Assembly (NCBI GenBank): GCA_945859605.1
Contig: OX243824.1
Span: 31,135,869 to 31,199,868, forward strand
Reading direction: 5' to 3'
Origin: Lumbricus rubellus
Lineage: Eukaryota; Annelida; Clitellata; Crassiclitellata; Lumbricidae
Length of the DNA stretch: 64,000 bases
The notes below the pieces were generated by a model, which saw only the letters and a program-made list of their open reading frames with translations, made no database searches and was not told the origin of the DNA. Shown piece after piece: positions 34,773 through 44,444 of the stretch. The translations under genes and the position numbers were made by a program. Numbering within the stretch: the first letter of the stretch is position 1; each line of letters begins with the position of its first letter.

Positions 34773-35640
34773 TTGATGCAAAGCATCAGTTCCGAACATC
34801 ACATGAAATCATTCTTTATGCCTAACATTGTACATATTCATTATTCTTTGCATTTATCGATTCATATAGGCCTACGTACGGTTAGGGCACAGTGACCAGA
34901 AAGGATCATGTTTGGCATAATTATATTAATTTGTTGCTCCTATGCATAGGATAGTGTCTGGTATACAAATTTTGTTTCTGACGTGCTGCTTTACTTTGCC
35001 GCCAAGGCCCTGAAGTTATTCATGTATTCCGTGCCATATACGTCAAGAGAACGAATGAATGAATAAATGAATTAATGAATATTGACTACGGTAAGATCAG
35101 CAACGGAGATTTAGACGATGTTATTCAATTTATGGTAGGCTATTATGCGTAAGACACTAAATAATATTAAGATAGGCTATGATTTATTTTGCAGGTATTG
35201 GTATTTGTAACAATCTCGGAGGCGAATCGTTCACTTGCACTTGTCCGATTTATGCAACCGGAGTGACATGCGAATCACGTAAGTTCAGATACACTCGCAA
35301 AATAGGGATCCATTTATTTAAATTTTAGCCGAAACAACGGGTTTGACGGATATGGCGGGGTTATCGAGGGAAAGTTTGTACTGCTATTTTCTTCCTAAAG
35401 GATTCCTATTAATTTTCTGAACTGCTATTTCCATCCAAAGACCTCCGATCTTTGAACAGCTATTTCCATCCAAAAGACCTCCGATCTTTGACTTTGAACT
35501 ACTATTTGCATCCAAAAGATCTCTGATTTGTTGGCAGTAACTTCGATGGCTAATTACATAATTTGAAAGCACAGAAGTTTGAACCAGTAGCAATAATTAT
35601 TGGCCAAGCGTAAGGTTCTCCGGTTGCCTATTGCCGACAT

Positions 35641-36283
35641 GGTGTCACGACAAATGGTTCACCGACAACTGGTTCAACGACAACTGGTTCACGGACAATT
35701 CGTTCACCGACAGCTGGTTCACAAAAATTGTTACACGAGAATACTATTCTCTCACCGGCAAATGGTGAATGGAAGCTGGACGAAGGTTTCTTTATAAGTG
35801 AAATAGAAGCTGGGTTGTGAAATGAAAGCCGGATTAATGATAAAGCGCTTGGGAAAATGGAAGCTGGATGCATGTTGAAATACATGAATGAAAATCATCA
35901 ATCCAGCTTCCATTTATCAAACATTCTATTCATTAACCCAGAAGTACAGAAGTTTGATGAATTCTATTTCAGATATAAAATACCATTACCCAGCTTCCAT
36001 TTCACGAGCGTTTTTCATCAATCCAGTTCCAATTTAAGCAAGAACATTTTCATCAATACAGCTCCATTTTAACCAACAACGTTTGCACCGATCCAGTTCC
36101 AATTTAGGCAAGAAGATTTTCACCAATCCAGCTCCAGTTTGAGCAAGAATAGCTTATTTTTATCAATACAGCTACAATAATATTGTCGTGTAACAATTTT
36201 CGTGAACCAGCTGTCGGTGAACGAATTGTCCGTGAACCAGTTGTCGTTGAATCAGTTGTCGGTGAACCAGTTGTCGTGGAACC
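35641..36283. mobile_element. Foldback (Mutator-like) element in gene B intron
   Basis: Termini GGTGTCACGACAAATGG and GGTTCCACGACAACTGG (inverted) are built of about five tandem 16-bp CGACAACTGGTTCAC units. The centre has many TGGAAGCTGGAT / ATCCAGCTTCCATTT words in both orientations. The related copy at 49889-50501 has a 9-bp target duplication; here none is recognisable. Confidence 0.7.
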
Positions 36284-36605
36284 TATCTTCGCAAATCACT
36301 ATTCTGCATCAGGGTGGTTATATCACTGACTTATTTATAGTCGGGTATTTTATTTTGTTATATTCCCCAGCTAACTACAACGAAGCTTTTGCATGCGGTA
36401 CAACGTTGACCTGGTCGCAATACGACGCTGCGAATGGCTTCACAAGACTCTGCTATTTTTGGACGCATCTTGAAGACACCGAAGGACGATTTACTCAGTG
36501 TCGTAATACGATCAAAGGAATTCCACTATACGATGACTACAATGGTTTGTTGAACGCAGGCGGTAACTTCGGATGCGTCCTCAGTCAGAATTATCCAGAT
36601 GACAT

Positions 36606-36611
36606 ACCGGC
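36606..36611. repeat. Polinton target-site duplication (left)
   Basis: ACCGGC, repeated at 53421-53426. Six bases is the normal Polinton duplication length. Confidence 0.95.
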
Positions 36612-36797
36612 AGTAGATGAGGAATTAACAAGCTCCGCCATTTTGATAGAAGCTCCGCCATTTTGATAGAAGCTAATAAAGCAGATAAAATGGTCAGCTA
36701 AAATTCTTAAGTGTTTTGGATAAGATGCGCCTTTTCTATAGGATGTCGTGCACCCACCAGCATAAGCGAAGCCAGATTCCTCTAGGACTCAACACAG
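36612..36797 (+). repeat. Left terminal inverted repeat
   Basis: Inverse of 53230-53420 with a few substitutions; the match weakens between about 36770 and 36786, where the right copy differs, and resumes at ACTCAACACAG. Confidence 0.93.
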
Positions 36798-37360
36798 AAT
36801 AGCTAATTTCTATAAGCCGTCTGTTAGATCAATAAGTTTACTCAACCGCCCAACGACGCTCGCAACCTGTTAATCCATAATCAATAAGTGTACATAGCCA
36901 TTGATTTCGGCTCGACTCTGTCTTATATTTACCCGACGCAAAGTTACCAGGCACGGTCTGCTGCAGGCTAAATTTTGTGTCAATAACAACGCATGCAACA
37001 GGTGTGAGCCGACACACAACTGCAGTGACGTCTATTCTCATCTGCATGCGATGGATCGATCCAGCAGCAGCAGCGCACGCCCAGCGATCACGCCCGCTAC
37101 CTACCAGTCAAACAGATCTTATTATATCCAATGCAATTTGAACAAAAAACGTCCTTGGCCTAAAAACTTGTCACTCTACTATGGTTTATGTCACTGCAGA
37201 TAAAATCCGTCTCTGCTGTTCGATGGAGACAAGTTTTCTGGTCAAGGTCATATGAAGAGGCAAATGAATATCGTTGTATACAAGAGTTATAAATATAGCC
37301 TATACACGCGCGCACACACACACGCACACACACACGCACGCACAGACACACAATAATATA
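36798..37360. other. Polinton left non-coding region
   Basis: GC-richer than the rest, with CAGCAGCAGC and a (CA)n run at 37306-37350. A 100-codon plus-strand open frame here (36901-37203) has no recognisable features and no TATA-type start context. Confidence 0.5.
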
Positions 37361-37645
37361 CACGGTTTACGTGGTACTGAACGAAAGTCCTCACAAAGCT
37401 ATATACACGGTTTACGTGGTCCTGAACGAAAGTCCCCGGTTTACGTGGTCCTGAACGAAAGTCCCCACAAAGCACCCTCGGTATATACACGGTTTACGTG
37501 GTCCTGAACGAAAGTCCCCGGTTTACATGGTCCTGAACGAAAGTCCCCGGTTTACGTGGTCCTGAACGAAAGTCCCCACAAAGCACCCTCGGTATATACA
37601 CGGTTTACGTGGTCCTGATCAAAAGTCCCCACAAAGCACCCGCGG
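37361..37645. repeat. Tandem repeats near the Polinton left end
   Basis: Seven copies of CGGTTTACGTGGTCCTGAAC..AAAGTCCC at about 29-bp or 53-bp spacing. The longer units include ACAAAGCACCCTCGGTATAT. They lie between the terminal repeat and the integrase stop, where a replication or transcription control region could sit; role unproven. Confidence 0.85.
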
Positions 37646-37743
37646 TCAAGAGTGGCATAGCTTCGAAAAACGATAGTAATTAATCCGGAAATGACAAGCA
37701 AGCAGACTTCATATAATTTTGGTCTAATACGTTGAGTCTAGTT

Positions 37744-38676
37744 TTAACGTAGACTTGTCAGGTCTTTGTTGTCAACCCAGCTATTAAATGAGTCTGGGTA
37801 ACCCATCCACTTAACCAACGATTTGTTTCCACGTTTTCTTAGTATCTTTTCGATTCTAAATATTTCTTGAGAAGTTTTTAACAACTCAGGCTCATAGAAA
37901 GAGCCTTGAACTTCTTCGTTATTATAATCGGTTATTTTATAAGTAGGAGGGTCAGTATATAGAATTTTTGATACAGTAAAAATCTCTTCTGTCCATCTTT
38001 TCGTGAAGCCTTTCTCAAATGTCTTCTTCTTCTTAGAAATCCTTACTTTATCTCCTACTAAAAATTTAGGTTTAACAGTTTCAGGTACAGCGTCGCCATA
38101 TAGATTCATCCACACAACCCATTTGTTTGCTTTGATACTCGCTTTAACAGGAGTCATTTTAATAGAAGTATGTCTTGTGTTGTTGTATAAACTAACCATA
38201 TTATCTAAAACATCGATATATCTCTGAGTTGAATTTGCTGTAAAATACTTAAACATTTTCTCCTTCATTGTTCTATTAAATCTTTCTACGACACAACTCT
38301 TTTCTTCATTCTCAGTCGAGTACAACTCCATACCTAATGATTTTACCTGTTTATTGTAGAATTCAGATCCCTTATCCACCCAAAGTTTTTCCCCTCTTCT
38401 TTTACTCGTATTAAATATTTGAACGAAAGCATCTGCCACAGATTTACCAGTTTTATCTTTTATCGGAACAATCCATCCATACTTAGAGAAAATATCGATC
38501 ACGCTTAACAAATATTTCACACCAGAGTTATATTTAGCAAAAGCCTGCATATCGATCAAGTCAGCAGCCCAAATTTTATCGATTCCCTGAACATAAACCA
38601 CTCTCTTCCTAAACTTCCTCACTATTGGCTTATGCAACTCATCGGCAAGCTGGTCGGTCCAAGTCAGACCGTTTTT
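37744..38676 (-). CDS. Retroviral-type integrase with chromodomain
   Basis: Catalyses insertion of linear element DNA with 6-bp target duplication. The frame shows TDQLADELHKPIV at the N-end, an rve fold with the DDE triad in AADLIDMQ, WVDKGSEFYN and VVERFNRT, and a C-terminal chromodomain (RIEKIL..LVKWMGYP..NSWV). The C-end is complete (TAA at 37744). There is no ATG at the start: the open frame runs up to a TAA at 38677-38679 and overlaps the end of the upstream phospholipase gene across a seven-A run. Expression might depend on a minus-one slip from that gene, on a non-AUG start, or the start may be lost. The 75 bp at 38600-38674 recur at 40210-40284. Confidence 0.93.
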   Translation of the reverse strand, partial: KNGLTWTDQLADELHKPIVRKFRKRVVYVQGIDKIWAADLIDMQAFAKYNSGVKYLLSVIDIFSKYGWIVPIKDKTGKSVADAFVQIFNTSKRRGEKLWVDKGSEFYNKQVKSLGMELYSTENEEKSCVVERFNRTMKEKMFKYFTANSTQRYIDVLDNMVSLYNNTRHTSIKMTPVKASIKANKWVVWMNLYGDAVPETVKPKFLVGDKVRISKKKKTFEKGFTKRWTEEIFTVSKILYTDPPTYKITDYNNEEVQGSFYEPELLKTSQEIFRIEKILRKRGNKSLVKWMGYPDSFNSWVDNKDLTSLR

Positions 38677-39191
38677 TTAAATCCCATTCCAAAATGGGTT
38701 TTCGTTGATAATATTGGTTTTACTATAGATCTTTCAACTCGTTCGCGGAACGAAGGATTAACTATATTGTTTAATTCGTCAATCATAACTCTGTCAGCGA
38801 CGTTTCTACCTGCTGTATCAGTATGTTTAGCATAAGCTAAGTCATGACGGTAAGCCGCTTCATCAACTCTGTCTACTGGTTTACTCCAGTCTTTTGGCGT
38901 TCCGTCACTATTCAAACGCAAATCCAATCGAGTTCCTGGACCTGTGAAAGAATGTCCTGGAAGATGTGTTTCCCCTGGATACTTTGCCCATGGAAGTTTA
39001 ATATTAGAAGTAGCAGAATTTAGCGCTGAGACCAAATCACCTCCTTCTACTGTAGACATTTTAATGAACTGAGTTTTTCTAGCGCCACAAACAACGCATA
39101 CGCCCCTAAGCATAGGTCTACCATTCTTACTGACAACTCGTTGACTATCATTGGATTCGGTTTGTCGCTTACACCTTACACAATACTCCAT
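38664..39191 (-). CDS. Zn-ribbon / parvovirus-type phospholipase A2 protein
   Basis: 175 residues, intact. Residues 1-45 hold four cysteines as two pairs (YCVRCK, GVCVVCGA), a zinc ribbon of the kind seen in adintovirus and Polinton proteins. Residues about 75-150 match the secreted-PLA2-like domain of parvovirus VP1: calcium loop FTGPGT and catalytic VDEAAYRHDLAY (His-Asp). In parvoviruses this domain opens endosomal membranes during entry; a similar role is inferred. It is divergent from the ATPase gene, only 20 bp between the two start codons. Confidence 0.9.
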   Translation of the reverse strand: MEYCVRCKRQTESNDSQRVVSKNGRPMLRGVCVVCGARKTQFIKMSTVEGGDLVSALNSATSNIKLPWAKYPGETHLPGHSFTGPGTRLDLRLNSDGTPKDWSKPVDRVDEAAYRHDLAYAKHTDTAGRNVADRVMIDELNNIVNPSFRERVERSIVKPILSTKTHFGMGFKKTV

Positions 39192-39211
39192 TTTAATATA
39201 ATATAATTAAA
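39192..39211. promoter_or_regulatory. 20-bp divergent start region
   Basis: The entire space between the PLA2 ATG (minus) and the ATPase ATG (plus) is TTTAATATAATATAATTAAA, nearly self-complementary, so each gene reads TTAAAATG or ATTAAAATG at its start. Confidence 0.7.
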
Positions 39212-39988
39212 ATGGAAGTCCAAGACCTATCGTGGAATGAAGATACATCTAAACGCTTTAACAGTCCCTTATTACCAAGAAGCATCAGAGGTTTGATCGT
39301 CGGTAAGTCTCAATGCGGTAAAACGACTTTACTACTTAATTTATTACTGAGACCTGGTTGGCTAGATTACGATAATCTACAAATATTTGGCAAATCGCTT
39401 TTTCAACCAGAATATAAGATACTTAAGAAAGCATTCGAAGAGAAATTACCAAAGGAAGCAATTATAAGACTTTTTGATAACCGAGATGAGATAATAAAAT
39501 TAAATGTATCTCCATCGTCCGTTGTAGAGGAGATGTCTAAGAACATGGATAAGAAATCCGATATTGACTGTAAATTCTTTGAAACTTCGGAAGACGTACC
39601 GGATCCACGAGACTTAAGTCGAGATAAAAAGAATCTCATGATTTTCGACGACTTACAGTTAGAAAAGCAGAATAAATGTGAATCGTAATATATAAGAGGT
39701 AGACACAGTAATGTAGACTGCTTTTACCTAGCACAAAATTATTTCAAACTACCTAGACAAACTATCAGAGAAAATGCCAACTTTATATGTTTATTCCCTC
39801 AAGACCTCAAAAATATTAATCATATCTACAGCGATCATATAGGTGTAGATGATATGACTATAGAAGAATTTAGAAAACTATGCAAAACTGCGTGGGACGA
39901 TCCGCACGGTTTTGTGGTTATTGACTTGACTTCTAACAGAAATAAGGGCAGATACAGATCTGGTTTAGATACTTTTTATATTAAATAA
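39212..39988 (+). pseudogene. FtsK/A32-type packaging ATPase, in-frame stop
   Basis: Genome-packaging ATPase of the A32/FtsK-HerA group. Walker A VGKSQCGKTT at about residues 31-40, Walker B LMIFDD at about 147-152; after the stop the same frame continues with the conserved GRHSNVDCFYLAQNYFKL sensor region and ends at TAA 39986-39988 (258 codons). TAA at 39686-39688 replaces what should be a sense codon, with no frame change, so a single-base nonsense mutation is the likely lesion. It cuts between Walker B and the arginine-rich C-terminal half. Confidence 0.92.
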
Positions 39989-40062
39989 AATCAATAATAA
40001 AATGATAACAAAGTTTAAGATTTTATATTCTAGATTTAAAAAATAATTAATAATTATTTAAA

Positions 40063-40903
40063 ATGGAAACCGTACTGGAAAAGATTTTATCTAATACTGA
40101 AACGATTGCACGTAACACAGAGGCTAAAGAATCTTTTTGCATTTTGTTGAACGAAAGGAGCACACGAATTCGAACGAAATTTAATCCACTAATCGAATTG
40201 GACAAAACTACTCTCTTCCTAAACTTCCTCACTATTGGCTTATGCAACTCATCGGCAAGCTGGTCGGTCCAAGTCAGACCGTTTGAAATGGCCCTTGTTA
40301 ATCTTGAAACTTACTACAGTTTTCCTAATATACACGAAACAAATAATAAATTCGTATATTCGCCAGATAACGGTGTAACGTGGGAAAATTTAGACATTCC
40401 AACGGGTTGCTATGAAATCGAAGACTTAAATGAATACATACAGAGAATTTTGAAAGAAGAAGGTCATGGTCACTGTATAAAACTGCAACCAAATAACAAT
40501 ACGTTGAAAGCGGTTTTGGAAATTGATGAGAACTATAAAGTTGATTTTACAGTAGAAAATTCAATTAGCACCGTTCTAGGATTTCAGAGTCGTGTGTACT
40601 CAGAAGGATATAACGAATCCGAGCATATAGTCGATATAAACAGCGTGAATAGCTTACGAGTTACCAGTGATATAATAGGATCATCGTATGCTAACGGAAC
40701 AACGGATAACATAATTTATTCTTTCTTTCCATCAGTCGGACCTGGTTATAAGATACTCGAATCTCCTCATAATCTGGTATATCTTCCAGTAACGCTATAC
40801 TCTATTTCATCGATGGAAACAAAACTAACAGACCAAAATGGAAAATAATTAATTTAAGAGGTGAGGAATTGTCGATACGATTTCATATAAGAGAGGTTTA
40901 ATT
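40063..40903 (+). pseudogene. Probable penton / minor capsid protein
   Basis: A long frame (40063-40848) with conserved Polinton capsid words: EMALVNLETYYSFPNI, IEDLNEYIQ, YSFFPSVGPGYKI, NLVYLPVT. I take this as the single-jelly-roll vertex protein from memory of Polinton gene sets. Two oddities. First, 75 bp at 40210-40284 are an exact copy of antisense integrase sequence, inserted in frame between conserved ELDKT and EMALVN, which are nearly adjacent in relatives as I recall them. Second, the frame ends at a TAA at 40846 just before the conserved C-end, which continues in another frame to about 40903: a 1-bp loss. The insertion probably disturbs the fold. Confidence 0.75.
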
Positions 40904-40925
40904 TAAAGTTTATATTTAATATAAG

Positions 40926-41522
40926 ATGAGTCCTTACGCGAAGGTTAAAGTTAATATTTCTGAAGGACAAAAGGATAAAATTAAGCGAGCTGTTCAAGCA
41001 GGAACTGGAGTGAGTATAAGACTTTCTCATGGAGATATAACTGGTGATCATGTATTAGCTCTAAACCAGAGGCAAATTAACAAGATAACGAAAGCGTATC
41101 AGAATGGAACTGGTGTGACAATTAAAATGGGTAAAACGCAATTAGAAGACAATGCGAGAGTCGAAGGTGGATTTATTGGCGCTATTCTACCGTTTCTTGC
41201 TACGGCAGGGAAATTTCTTCTGTCTAATGTTCTTCCGAGTTTAGCCACAGGAGCCTTAACAGGATTAGGTTCTGCAGCTGGTTCCAAAATTGTTGATAAG
41301 ATAAGTGGATCTGGCGTGCTATACGTTAAAAAAGGAGGAATATGCTGTAAGATAATGCCTGCTGGGGAAGGTCTTATTCTATCTCCGTGGAAAAAAGGCA
41401 GTTCGATTACGGGATCCGGTCTGTTTATGAAAAGAGGAGCAGGATATGTCAGCGGGGAAGGACTTATACTCGGACCCAATTCCCCATTTAAAAATATTCC
41501 TATTCTTGGAATGTTACTTTAA
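40926..41522 (+). CDS. Adenovirus pVI/pX-like virion protein
   Basis: 198 residues, intact. The N-terminal half has two copies of a motif with TGTGVSIRLSHGDI / NGTGVTIKMGKTQL; a central hydrophobic, Gly/Ala-rich stretch follows (GGFIGAILPFLATAGKFLLS..LPSLATGALTGLGSAAG), then Gly-rich repeats with EGLILSPWKKG and EGLILGP. This matches a protein common in Polintons between penton and MCP. Hydrophobic core plus basic termini suggest an internal membrane-active or core protein, as proposed for adenovirus pVI and pX. That role is inferred. Confidence 0.7.
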   Translation: MSPYAKVKVNISEGQKDKIKRAVQAGTGVSIRLSHGDITGDHVLALNQRQINKITKAYQNGTGVTIKMGKTQLEDNARVEGGFIGAILPFLATAGKFLLSNVLPSLATGALTGLGSAAGSKIVDKISGSGVLYVKKGGICCKIMPAGEGLILSPWKKGSSITGSGLFMKRGAGYVSGEGLILGPNSPFKNIPILGMLL

Positions 41523-41605
41523 AAAACCACTTATATAAATGTCTGGATACGGTCACCCAATACACAAATTTATCACCAAACGGAAGCCTCAGATTACTCG
41601 TAGGA

Positions 41606-42761
41606 TAGGGTGACCATACGTCCCGGTTTTCCGGGACATGTCCCGGTTTTTTTTGGTGCGTCCCGGTGTCCCAACGACTTAGGCAAAAAGGCAAAATTGT
41701 CCCGGTTTTTGACAAGAGGGAAAATTGGATATTGAAAACATAAGTTTTATGTAAATCACAGAACAAAGTGTAGTTTGAAACCGAAAAAAGTCGTAACGTA
41801 ACATTACATCTGTAGTAGGCTACAATTGAGTTTAGTCAATACTCAATTTAGATTTAAAGAATTATCCAGGTGTAGGAACGAGAAAGCTTTCGTAATAGTG
41901 GCCTACGATTTCAATGGCGGCGCCAGATTTATATGACTACGGCAGGTCGCGCCAGGGTCGTAATGGAAGATCGACCGCTCATAACGGCACTGAAATCAGC
42001 ATTTTTTCAACAACCTAAAATGCTGGCATTGCAATGTGGAAATTTAAAAAAATTTGAATGGTGAAGTGCACATTCCCTAACCAAACCCCTTTCCCTGATA
42101 TATAGGCGCTGAACGCCTCGGCGGTAGCTCGCCCAACGCTGCTTTGCGCCCAGGGCCGTAGCAAGAACGAGCATAATGTCCGAAATTTCTGACGACCTTT
42201 TTTTAGTCATCCGGCCAAAATGTCGGGAAAATTTCATCATTTAGCCGTCCGAAAAAGTTGATGACTTTTTTGGCCAAAATCTCGGGAAAATTTCATATTC
42301 GCCGTCCAAAACATTTGATGACCTTTTTAAAATTTATTTTTAATTTTTTAGTCATTTCATTAATTTGTTGGGCACTTTTAGGGCCCCTTCCTTGCCGGGG
42401 GCCCCTTTCGTTCGGAGGGTACGGAGGGCGGTCGCTACGCCTCTGTTTGCGCCCCAGAAACCTTAAATCTTCCTCTGGATTAGCTAAATTACCCAATGTG
42501 CACCGATTGAGAGAATGTTCGCAGTTATAAAAGAGCACTGCATTAAGTGCGTTGACGACTGGAGAAGGCCTGTTAGATTTCTAGATAAAGTCTATGCTCA
42601 GCATGAAATTTAACTGAGCTTATAGGGTTAGGCAAAAAATAGGCAGCATTTGATCGTAGGCCTAGATCAGTTAAGGTTAGTTAAGGAATTAGGATCACAT
42701 GTGCAATTGACATTTTACAAAAAGTGTCCCGGTTTTTCATGGCCAGAAAATGGTCACCCTA
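41606..42761. mobile_element. hAT nonautonomous element in Polinton gene
   Basis: Inverted ends TAGGGTGACCAT with repeated GTCCCGGTTTT words near both ends, and an 8-bp target duplication TCGTAGGA (41598-41605, 42762-42769). No transposase frame. Contains another MITE at 42151-42445. Confidence 0.95.
42151..42445. mobile_element. MITE nested in the hAT element
   Basis: Ends CAGGGCCGTAGC and the imperfect inverse GCTACGCCTCTG; 8-bp duplication TTTGCGCC at 42143-42150 and 42446-42453. Inside are tandem GATGAC..TTTTT..CCAAAATSTCGGGAAAATTTCAT blocks. Confidence 0.9.
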
Positions 42762-43144
42762 TCGTAGGAGTACGATTATTTGGATGCCTAAAGTGGTTAC
42801 TCACGCTCCTGCAAGACAGCGAGGAGGCGAAAGATATGAGATTTTTGCTCAGCAAGCGATAACGATTGAACCAAAGACAAATATTACGGTAGAATTAGGT
42901 CTTGGAGTCCGAATGACCAGAGGAATGTGTCTAGTCTCTCTAAGACAGAAACTCAAACAATTAAGACTTAGCCTTCAGGACGGTACAGTCGTAGAAGACG
43001 CAGAAGATATAATAATTACAATTCAAAACAACTCCGATTCAGCAGTTACTATAAATGAAAAAGACTCCATATGTTACGTTAATTACTACGATGCATAATG
43101 TTACGTTTTACGTTACGTTTTAAACATTATACTTATAATAAAAA

Positions 43145-44045
43145 ATGTCACTACTGAAAATTAGCGATCCTGCAAAAAGAGATTTTATTATCGAAGAGTT
43201 TTTAAAAACGAAAAAAAAATATTAAACAAAACTTTCTCTCAGAGAGAATAGATGACCTTGGACTTCAACGAGAATTAACGAAAATCTACAAACCAATAGT
43301 CGACTCTCAATCAGCAATTTCGAAAGAACAAAACGCTTTGCTGTCGACAATAAAAAATAATTCTGCAGCAACATCACTAGCTCTAAAATCACTTCCAGAC
43401 TCATTGAAAACTATTCAATTTCCTCAGTATCCGTCTATAGAGGCGTACGACGACGATGACCCAGTAGAAGATATTAGAACCTTAGAATTAGGTAATATTG
43501 CAGTTGAATACCTTAAAAAATATGCTTCCGATAGAAGACTTGTGGACACAACATTCGGAATGAGATCCAGAAATGGAAAATTCTACATCGGCGACAGCGA
43601 AGCCTCAATCCAAGGAAATGATATTACAGTAGGAACCAAAACTTACCAAGGAACTCCAGGATTATGGGAATTGTTAACGTTGGCTGATCCAAACAGATCA
43701 ATTTATGATAATCGTGATCTCGAAGAATACGCCGAGATTCTAACTAAAACGAATGCCATGAGTCAACCAAATAATCCGATCAAACCTAAATCGTCTAGAA
43801 GCGTAAAATATAAACAAATAATAAAACCGATATGGGACGATTACATAAAGTTTAAATGGAAAAAAGGAAGCGGAGTAATTACCATTCCTTCGGATCCTAA
43901 TGAATTAGTAAAACAACTCGAGTTACGAATGTATAGCTACAAAGCGGGAAATACAGGTGTAAGAAAAGAAATTGTAGGTATGACCGACGAGTTACTAAGA
44001 CAAGGAGTGATAACCAAAGATGAATATAAAAAATTGATGATCTAA
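43145..44045 (+). pseudogene. Conserved Polinton protein of unknown function
   Basis: Starts at ATG 43145 (context ATAATAAAAAATG), with a frame break at an A9 run (43211-43219): one A too many gives TAT TAA, and the conserved protein continues in the next frame to TAA 44043. Undamaged it would be about 299 residues. The C-terminal 150 residues carry GTKTYQGTPGLWELLTL and KWKKGSGVITIPSDPNELVKQ, a family repeatedly seen in Polintons and in uncharacterised animal proteins (I associate it with DUF8207, not verified). The N-terminal half looks helical. Role unknown; position next to the capsid genes suggests a virion or assembly protein. Confidence 0.7.
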
Positions 44046-44067
44046 TTTAAAAATTGATGATATAGAA

Positions 44068-44409
44068 ATGCTGGTCGTTGCGAAAAAAAGTTATAAAAAA
44101 GTGCACGTTGTCGGTGGAGCAGGAATATTCGATTCCATTGCAGGATTTCTCAAGAGACTACTGACATCGAATGCAGCCAAACAAATTGCGAGCACGGCTG
44201 TCAAAGAGATTGGGGGTGTTGCCAAGGATAAGGCGATCGATGTTGGAAAACGATTACTCAATAAGATACTCCCACCAACTCCCGTTCAACAGCCGATAAC
44301 TCAGGAAACTAAAGTTATTCTAGCTAGATTACTAGGATCGACGGGTGGAGCTATTAGAATTCAAGATCTCGTAAAACGCTTAAACGGAGGTGGTTTGAAA
44401 ATTGCTTAA
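44068..44409 (+). CDS. Small amphipathic virion-type protein
   Basis: 113 residues, intact. A basic N-end (KKSYKKVHVVGG) is followed by an amphipathic helix candidate (IFDSIAGFLKRLL) and a long Ala/Lys/Val helix, then a Gly-rich end. By composition it resembles adenovirus pVI/pX-like membrane-active peptides described for adintovirus-like elements. Placed 22 bp after the preceding gene and 35 bp before MCP. Function inferred only. Confidence 0.55.
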   Translation: MLVVAKKSYKKVHVVGGAGIFDSIAGFLKRLLTSNAAKQIASTAVKEIGGVAKDKAIDVGKRLLNKILPPTPVQQPITQETKVILARLLGSTGGAIRIQDLVKRLNGGGLKIA

Positions 44410-44444
44410 CTGTATTTTCTTATTTAAAAATATATGTATATAAA

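Larger units (their letters stand above)
41539..43098 (+). pseudogene. dUTPase-fold-like small protein, split by hAT
   Basis: Coding parts 41539-41605 and 42770-43098 (131 residues in total) are separated by a 1156-bp hAT element plus one 8-bp target duplication; reading frame is kept across the join. The C-terminal 85 residues show alternating beta-strand and loop patterns like trimeric dUTPases (TIEPKTNITVELGLGVRM...DAEDIIITIQNNSDS) but without the catalytic Asp, Tyr or Ser motifs, so an enzyme activity is unlikely. It could be a structural jelly-roll. N-end basic. Start context TTATATAAATG. Confidence 0.65.

Noticed and set aside
36901..37203. 100-residue frame near the Polinton left end
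   Set aside because: No A/T start box, no recognisable motif, lies in a GC-rich control-like region.
37361..37645. Possible CRISPR array
   Set aside because: The spacers are themselves repeated, the context is an animal genome and a Polinton, and no Cas genes exist.
41539..43098. Functional dUTPase
   Set aside because: The fold pattern is suggestive, but the conserved catalytic motifs of dUTPases are not visible and the gene is split.
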